Source: Rubrobacter sp.
Lineage (GTDB): Bacteria > Actinomycetota > Rubrobacteria > Rubrobacterales > Rubrobacteraceae
Reading direction: 5' to 3'
Assembly (NCBI GenBank): GCA_016781635.1
Contig: JADDPY010000484.1
Location: 1 to 9,588 of the forward strand
Length of the DNA: 9,588 bases
Part shown: piece by piece, positions 5,445 through 9,588 of the stretch
Layout: every line of letters begins with the position of its first letter
How positions within the stretch are numbered: the first letter of the stretch is position 1
The notes under the pieces: generated by a model
The model's database searches: none
What the model was told of the DNA's origin: nothing
What the model saw: the letters and a program-made list of their open reading frames with translations, nothing else
Translations under genes and position numbers: made by a program

Positions 5445-6241
5445 TGGGAGCCGTAAGACTACCCTCGCCCCGGGGGACGCTCCGGGTGTGGCAGCGCAAT
5501 GCGACCATCTTTCGGAAGTACTGGAAGACCGCCCTGCTCCCGAACCTCTTCGAGCCACTGCTCTACCTTGCGGCCTTGGGTCTCGGGCTCGGGGCATTCA
5601 TACAGGCCGGCGGGGTCGGGGGGCAGAGCTACGTCCAGTACATAGCACCCGGCCTCCTGGCGAGCAACGCGATGTTCGCCGCCTCGTTCGAGAGCACCTT
5701 CAACACCTACGTCAAGATGAAGATACAGCGGGTCTACGACGCCATCGTGACGACCCCGGTCAACGTCGAGGACGTGGTCGCCGCCGAGTACCTGTGGGCG
5801 GGGACGCGGGCCGCTTTATACGGGACGGGATTCCTCTCGGTCCTCGCCGTGCTCGGGATCGTCTTCGATGAGCCGCTCGTTCGCTCGTTCTGGGCGGTAC
5901 TGATCCCGCCGACGCTCCTCCTTATCGGGGTAATGTTCAGCGTTACGGGGACGCTTTTTACGAGCCTGATCGACCGCATAGACCTTTACGCCTACTACTT
6001 CACGCTGGTCGTCACCCCGCTGTTCCTGTTCAGCGGCATCTTCTTCCCCATCACGGACTTCCCGGCGCCGGTCCCTCAGATCGCCTGGTTCACGCCGCTC
6101 TACCACGCCGTGAACGCCTGCCGGGAGCTCGCTACCGGCCCTTCCCCGGGCGTGCTCGTCGACGTAGCCTGGATGCTGGTCTTCACCGCAGCCTTGTTCA
6201 TGCTGCCGATCCACTTTATGCGCAAAAGGCTTATAAGCTAG
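5444..6241 (+). CDS. ABC-2 type exporter permease, NodJ/DrrB type
   Basis: The 265-residue integral membrane protein pairs with the ATPase encoded just upstream. About six membrane segments are visible (roughly 31-51, 66-82, 121-141, 148-170, 182-202, 237-257). Family landmarks of ABC-2 permeases in the NodJ/DrrB group are present: an amphipathic N-terminal helix (WQRNATIFRKYW), FEPLLYLAALGLGLG, APGLLASNAMFAASFEST, RVYDAIVTTPV in the first cytoplasmic loop (the coupling region that contacts the ATPase), LFLFSGIFFP (193-202) and TPLYHAVNACRELA. Two subunits of each kind would make the working exporter. The cargo cannot be read from the sequence. The start ATG overlaps the ATPase stop by one base. 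No clear terminator follows: only a 7-bp inverted repeat (6247-6253 with 6278-6284), and the next gene seems to have its own promoter. Confidence 0.93.
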   Translation: MGAVRLPSPRGTLRVWQRNATIFRKYWKTALLPNLFEPLLYLAALGLGLGAFIQAGGVGGQSYVQYIAPGLLASNAMFAASFESTFNTYVKMKIQRVYDAIVTTPVNVEDVVAAEYLWAGTRAALYGTGFLSVLAVLGIVFDEPLVRSFWAVLIPPTLLLIGVMFSVTGTLFTSLIDRIDLYAYYFTLVVTPLFLFSGIFFPITDFPAPVPQIAWFTPLYHAVNACRELATGPSPGVLVDVAWMLVFTAALFMLPIHFMRKRLIS

Positions 6242-6302
6242 TCGCACGGTCAGCAGAACGCCTGAAGAGGGTGGTTTCTGACCGGGTGACTAGCTTTAGT
6301 GC

Positions 6303-6308
6303 TACGAT
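6303..6308 (+). promoter_or_regulatory. -10 box, probable leaderless promoter of the acetyltransferase gene
   Basis: TACGAT ends 6 bases before ATG 6315, so transcription would start at about the start codon. No Shine-Dalgarno is present. CTGACC at 6278-6283 could be a -35 box but at a long 19-base spacing; it also forms one arm of an inverted repeat with 6247-6253. Confidence 0.5.
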
Positions 6309-6314
6309 CTTTCG

Positions 6315-6938
6315 ATGTTCGAGGAGACTTATACGGTGCGCGAGGCCGAGGTCCGGGACGAGATCGAAATCGCCGGGCTCGTCGTCGAGGGGTTCCTGGA
6401 TAAGTTCCGCCCGATCTTCGGGCGCGGGATGGATCGCTCGGTGTGGATCATGGAGAAGTGGGTCCGCCTGGAGCATTCCATAGGTGGGGTCCGCTCGCTG
6501 GTGGTCGAGATCTCGGCTACGGGCGAGATCTCCGGGAGCGTTGGGGTACGCATCGGGGATTCAGATGATGATGCCCTCTCCCGAGGCTTGTGGGATTCGC
6601 TCGAGCGTTCTCTGGGTTTCCTGCGCGCCTCGTGGGCTGCGACGCTCCTGTCATATCCCCGCTACGCCGCGAGTTTCCAAGAGGCCTACGTGGAGCGGCT
6701 GGTCGTCTCCCCAGCCCATCGCAACCAGGGAATGGCCCGTGCCCTCCTCGATGCCTCCGAGGACCTAGCCCGCGAGACGGGGAAATCCACCGTAGGTCTG
6801 CACGTCAGTGGCGAAAACATCCCGGCCCTCAGGTTATATGAATCATACGGGTACGAGGAGGTTTCGGAGCAGCGTTCGCGGCTCACGGGCTATTTCCTCG
6901 GCATTCGAAACTGGCTTTACCTGCGCAAGGAGATCTAG
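6315..6938 (+). CDS. GNAT-family N-acetyltransferase
   Basis: GNAT enzymes transfer the acetyl group of acetyl-CoA to an amine on a small molecule, peptide or protein. The 207 residues carry the core in the C-terminal half: strand beta4 with YVERLVVSP (125-133), the acetyl-CoA pyrophosphate loop HRNQGMA (Arg136, Gly139, Ala141 fitting R/QxxGxG/A), helix alpha3 ARALLDASEDLA, strand beta5 STVGLHVSG, and motif B ENIPALRLYESYGYEEV with Tyr175 and Tyr178, where the general acid is often found. Residues 1-80 form the usual N-terminal substrate half. The insert at about 85-122 (WDSLERSLGFLRASW and following) is longer than in minimal members and may shape substrate binding. The substrate is unknown. 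The start is ATG without a ribosome binding site but with a -10 box 6 bases upstream. The gene converges on the hydrolase gene with a 25-base gap and no terminator visible. Confidence 0.9.
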   Translation: MFEETYTVREAEVRDEIEIAGLVVEGFLDKFRPIFGRGMDRSVWIMEKWVRLEHSIGGVRSLVVEISATGEISGSVGVRIGDSDDDALSRGLWDSLERSLGFLRASWAATLLSYPRYAASFQEAYVERLVVSPAHRNQGMARALLDASEDLARETGKSTVGLHVSGENIPALRLYESYGYEEVSEQRSRLTGYFLGIRNWLYLRKEI

Positions 6939-6963
6939 GACAGGTTCGGGGCAGAGGCCGGAA

Positions 6964-8316
6964 TCAACGGCCGTCCGGGTCGTCGGGTCCCTCGGGCTCC
7001 TCCTGATCCGGGCGGCGGGGGCGCTGATCACGCGGTCGAAACTCCTTCCACGCCTCGGGCCACTGGAAAATGTCTTCGGGCACCTCGGAGGACGGTCCCT
7101 CGTCCCCTTCGTCCGTCGGGTTCACCCGGCGGCGGTGGACCCGGGGCCGATCCTCGCTCCCGTTGCTGGAGAAGGCTTGACGCCCGGCGTTGTTCGCGTC
7201 GTCGGACTCGCCATCTCGGGCTTCGGGGTCCTCTTCGGAGCTGGTCCCCTCGGGCGCATCGTAGCGACCACGCCGCTTGCGGATGACGTTGGGGGTGGTT
7301 GGATCCTCGGCGGAGGTCTCGGGGGCTTCGTCGCGTTCCGTGTCGTCTAAAAACTCCCCCGCGTCCTCTTCGTGCAGCGGCTCTTCGGCCACCGCATCCA
7401 GGTAGCGCCCGTCCCCGGTAAGGAAGGCGAGGACCTGGGCGTTGAACTCGCCGGTACGCTCCAGCATCGGCAAGTGACCCGCGTCTTCGGTCAGCACGAC
7501 CTCGACGGTTGGGAGAGCCCGGGCCCATTCCGAGGCGGCCTGGGGGTCGACGATCTGGTCTTCCTCCCCGACGATAACGAGGACGGGTACTTTTATGATG
7601 CCGGCCTGGCGGACGAGCCGTCCGCGCGCGAGCTCTCGACGGGCGACGCTGAGGGTTTTGGTTACAGAAGCCGGCGTTGCCATCCCGGCGTCGTCGATCA
7701 CCTCTTCGGTGAGGTCGTCGGGATCGGAGACGAACGGACGCATCCAGAGCTGGCGGAGGGGCCGAATGTAGCGGCCCAGGGTGTAAAACAGCGGCCCGAT
7801 GACGGGCAGGGTAGAAAGCCAGAGGAGGGTCGGCAGGTCCATCTGGTCCTCGTCGGCCGGTGTGGCAACGAGGACGAGCCTGCCCACGACGTCCGGATGG
7901 TCGGCCGCGAGCTTGACGGCCATGGCGCCACCTATGTCGTGCCCGACGACGGCGGACCGCGCGAGGCCGAAGTGGGCGCAGAAGGCGTACAGGAGGCGGC
8001 TACCGTATCGGACGCCATAGCCGGAGATAGGCTTGTCCGACTCCCCGAAGCCGCTGAGGTCCAGGGAATAGACGGTGAAACGCTGCGCGAGGCGGTTGGC
8101 GAGTCGTTCCCAGATTCTGCCGGAAGAGAGCCAGCCGTGTACGAGGAGCACCGGCGGGCCGCCGCCGAAGACGCGGTAGCGGATCCAGCTGCCCTCGAGC
8201 TCCAGGTACTCGGTGTCCGGGGCGCTGTCTACCTCGTCGGTACGCCGCCCAAGCGCGACGGAGGCCGCAACGAGTACGCCCACCAGCAACACAACCACGA
8301 TGATTACTGTGCTCAT
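6964..8316 (-). CDS. Membrane-anchored alpha/beta hydrolase with Asp nucleophile and long acidic tail
   Basis: The 450 residues divide into a signal anchor (3-22), an alpha/beta hydrolase domain (about 36-301) and a tail (about 302-450) rich in Asp, Glu, Arg and Pro, probably disordered. Domain landmarks: oxyanion-hole HGWLSSG (60-66), DLSGFGES (86-93), nucleophile elbow GHDIGG with Asp127, the likely acid Asp253 in VGEEDQIVDP, and His281 in EDAGHLPMLE. An Asp rather than Ser nucleophile is the pattern of epoxide hydrolases and haloalkane or fluoroacetate dehalogenases, which work through an ester intermediate; the substrate cannot be predicted further. A lid domain lies at about 155-215. With one N-terminal membrane helix and no cleavage site I can see, the domain is probably held outside the membrane. 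ATG 8316 lacks a ribosome binding site but has TATCAT 7 bases upstream. Its neighbour upstream on the same strand is a membrane transporter-like gene 67 bases away. Confidence 0.9.
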   Translation of the reverse strand: MSTVIIVVVLLVGVLVAASVALGRRTDEVDSAPDTEYLELEGSWIRYRVFGGGPPVLLVHGWLSSGRIWERLANRLAQRFTVYSLDLSGFGESDKPISGYGVRYGSRLLYAFCAHFGLARSAVVGHDIGGAMAVKLAADHPDVVGRLVLVATPADEDQMDLPTLLWLSTLPVIGPLFYTLGRYIRPLRQLWMRPFVSDPDDLTEEVIDDAGMATPASVTKTLSVARRELARGRLVRQAGIIKVPVLVIVGEEDQIVDPQAASEWARALPTVEVVLTEDAGHLPMLERTGEFNAQVLAFLTGDGRYLDAVAEEPLHEEDAGEFLDDTERDEAPETSAEDPTTPNVIRKRRGRYDAPEGTSSEEDPEARDGESDDANNAGRQAFSSNGSEDRPRVHRRRVNPTDEGDEGPSSEVPEDIFQWPEAWKEFRPRDQRPRRPDQEEPEGPDDPDGR

Positions 8317-8323
8317 AAACGAA

Positions 8324-8329
8324 ATGATA
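8324..8329 (-). promoter_or_regulatory. -10 box, probable leaderless promoter of the hydrolase gene
   Basis: TATCAT on the minus strand (five of six to consensus) ends 7 bases before ATG 8316. There is no Shine-Dalgarno in the intervening or preceding bases. A convincing -35 hexamer is not seen. Confidence 0.55.
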
Positions 8330-8364
8330 ACCTAACCCGTCACCCCGAACACACGTCCGAAAGC

Positions 8365-8382
8365 GGGCCCGGCTACGGGCTC
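8365..8382 (-). terminator. Possible weak terminator after the AI-2E-family gene
   Basis: A 7-bp stem including one wobble (core GCCCG at 8367-8371 with CGGGC at 8376-8380) follows the stop codon immediately on the minus strand. Only three consecutive T occur downstream, so termination would be partial, and read-through into the hydrolase gene is possible. Confidence 0.3.
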
Positions 8383-8383
8383 A

Positions 8384-9511
8384 TCAGGGGCGCGAGGCAC
8401 CCGTCCGGCCCGCCGTTTCGCGGTTGCCCTTGGGGCCACCCGGGGGTGCGTCCGGCTCCTCCGGGTTCTCGGGAGCGGGAGCGGCGCCTAACGGTTTCAC
8501 GTAGAGCTCGTCCAGGAGAACGGTGACGACGGCGGCGGTCGGGACGGCGAGGATGATGCCGGCGAGGCCGAGAAGGTCCCCCATCGCGAGGACGGCGAGG
8601 ATGACGACGACGGGGTGGAGCCGCACGCTGCGGGCCATCACCATCGGGGAGACGATGTGTGCCTCGATCTGATGGATGACCACGTAGACGATTACTACCA
8701 GCAGGGCCTTCGTCGGGGAGTCGACAAAGGCGACGAGAATTGGGGGGACGGCGGCCAGTATGGGCCCGAAGAAAGGCACGATCTCCAGCACGCCCGTGAT
8801 TACGGCGAAGGTGAAGGCGAACTCGACGCCCAGGATAAGCAAGGAGATCCAGGTGAGAACGAAGATCAGGGCCATCGCCGCGAGCTGACCGAGGATCCAA
8901 CCAGAAACCCGCCGCCTTATGAGGTCCAGGATTTCCTCAACCCGCCCGCGCTTGTTCAGCGGAAAGAGCGCCAGGATTCCGTTGAGGAGCGGCCTTGGGT
9001 TGGAGACCATATACAGCGCCATGACCACGGCGCCCACGGCTTGTAGGAGTAGCCCGGCCCCACGGGTGGTTATCCTCCAAAGCTCTCCCGCCCTCTGTAT
9101 GACCTGCTGGACGGCCTCCGTGAGGTCGAGGCTGGCCACACCATCAGAACCGCTCCCCCCCAGAGCCGGGTAGCGCTCGCCCATCCCCTGTGCGTAATCC
9201 TGCACCCTGCGCGCCACGCCAGGGGCCCGGGTCACGAACTCCCCGCCCTGGTCCAGCAGGAGCGGTACCACTATGTAGCCGAGGAGCCCGAACGAGACGA
9301 CCACGCCCATCACCACGGCGATCAACGCAAGAGAACGCGGCAGGCCCACCCCCACCAGAAAGTCCACGGCAGGGGCGAGGACCAGGGCTATAAGCAGGGC
9401 GAGGACCAGGACCTCTACGACCCCGATAAGCTCGTAGAGGAGCAGCCCTCCGACCACGAGCAGCCCCAGCACGAGCGCGAAGCGTACCGATTGCAGGAGG
9501 CCGGATCCCAA
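8384..9511 (-). CDS. AI-2E (PerM/UPF0118) family membrane protein
   Basis: Members of this family have about eight membrane segments and a central soluble part; some export autoinducer-2 (TqsA) and others act as ion exchangers, so the substrate cannot be assigned. The 375 residues show membrane segments near 9-28, 31-52, 59-83, 151-170, 205-228, 232-262, 267-288 and 297-334, with a soluble region at about 85-150. Family motifs in the C-terminal half are clear: EIVPFFGPILAAVPP (243-257), HQIEAHIVSPMVMARSV (280-296) and LAMGDLLGLAGIILAVPTAA. A Pro/Glu/Gly-rich cytoplasmic tail follows from about 342. The start is TTG 9511; an in-frame TAG lies 9 bases upstream, so the gene cannot begin earlier, and no good ribosome binding site is seen. 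TAGGTT ends 6 bases before the TTG, hinting at another leaderless start. Two in-frame stops (TGATGA) end the gene. Confidence 0.92.
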   Translation of the reverse strand: MGSGLLQSVRFALVLGLLVVGGLLLYELIGVVEVLVLALLIALVLAPAVDFLVGVGLPRSLALIAVVMGVVVSFGLLGYIVVPLLLDQGGEFVTRAPGVARRVQDYAQGMGERYPALGGSGSDGVASLDLTEAVQQVIQRAGELWRITTRGAGLLLQAVGAVVMALYMVSNPRPLLNGILALFPLNKRGRVEEILDLIRRRVSGWILGQLAAMALIFVLTWISLLILGVEFAFTFAVITGVLEIVPFFGPILAAVPPILVAFVDSPTKALLVVIVYVVIHQIEAHIVSPMVMARSVRLHPVVVILAVLAMGDLLGLAGIILAVPTAAVVTVLLDELYVKPLGAAPAPENPEEPDAPPGGPKGNRETAGRTGASRP

Positions 9512-9588
9512 GCCGCTAACCTACCCGGTGCTGGATGGTTGCGCGGACCTCAAGAGCCCCAGCGACTGCCGACGACCCGTCGGACGAG
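9512..9588. other. Upstream edge of the AI-2E-family gene
   Basis: These 77 bases include the presumed promoter area and a 6-bp hairpin with a 3-base loop (CCGACG at 9569-9574, CGTCGG at 9578-9583). On the minus strand a frame entering from the edge stops at a TGA at 9552-9550 and could be the C-terminus of an upstream gene, but the piece is too short to judge. Confidence 0.3.

Noticed and set aside
4116..5597. Long minus-strand open frame (493 codons) opposite the glycosylase and ABC genes
   Set aside because: It spans two well-supported genes in antisense and has no recognisable motif.
7372..8526. Long plus-strand open frame (384 codons) opposite the hydrolase gene
   Set aside because: Antisense shadow: the minus strand encodes a complete alpha/beta hydrolase with its catalytic triad.

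Overview
The window is GC-rich, densely coded chromosomal DNA with gene content typical of a high-GC actinobacterium. Frequent AGG arginine codons, a class E-type sortase, TTG/GTG starts and several genes with a -10 box directly before the start codon suggest a Rubrobacter-like lineage; this is inference, and no rRNA or marker gene is present to confirm it. I see no tRNA, rRNA, insertion sequence, phage gene or true CRISPR array.

Layout. Positions 2-454 (+) hold the C-terminal part of a protein with a glycine-rich linker and a small beta-rich, OB-like domain; it ends at a very strong intrinsic terminator (481-519). Next is a CPBP/Rce1-like membrane protease homologue with a degenerate second motif (579-1400, +). 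Positions 1401-1768 carry no convincing gene but contain one solitary CRISPR-repeat-like palindrome (1550-1586) and two hairpins. On the minus strand lie a class II fructose-bisphosphate aldolase of the Calvin-type subgroup (1769-2797) and, upstream of it, a class E-like sortase (2938-3735) with its own terminator (2887-2912). A 99-base AT-rich divergent promoter region separates the sortase from a plus-strand operon: an Fe-S uracil-DNA glycosylase-like protein (to 4488), a NodI/DrrA-type ABC ATPase (4485-5444) and its NodJ/DrrB-type permease (5444-6241), each overlapping the next. A GNAT acetyltransferase (6315-6938, +) converges on a membrane-anchored alpha/beta hydrolase with an Asp nucleophile and a long acidic tail (6964-8316, -). 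An AI-2E/PerM-family membrane protein (8384-9511, -) closes the window.

How the genes work together. The only clear functional unit is the ATPase-permease pair, an exporter of unknown substrate whose translation is coupled to the glycosylase gene in front of it. The others look like independent housekeeping or envelope genes: carbon metabolism (aldolase), surface protein anchoring (sortase), and membrane proteins. No obvious novel multi-gene defence or biosynthetic system is visible. The most notable points are the solitary CRISPR-like repeat, the glycosylase-exporter operon with an atypical glycosylase motif, the anchored hydrolase with its tail, the CPBP protein lacking a key histidine, and a recurring leaderless-promoter pattern.
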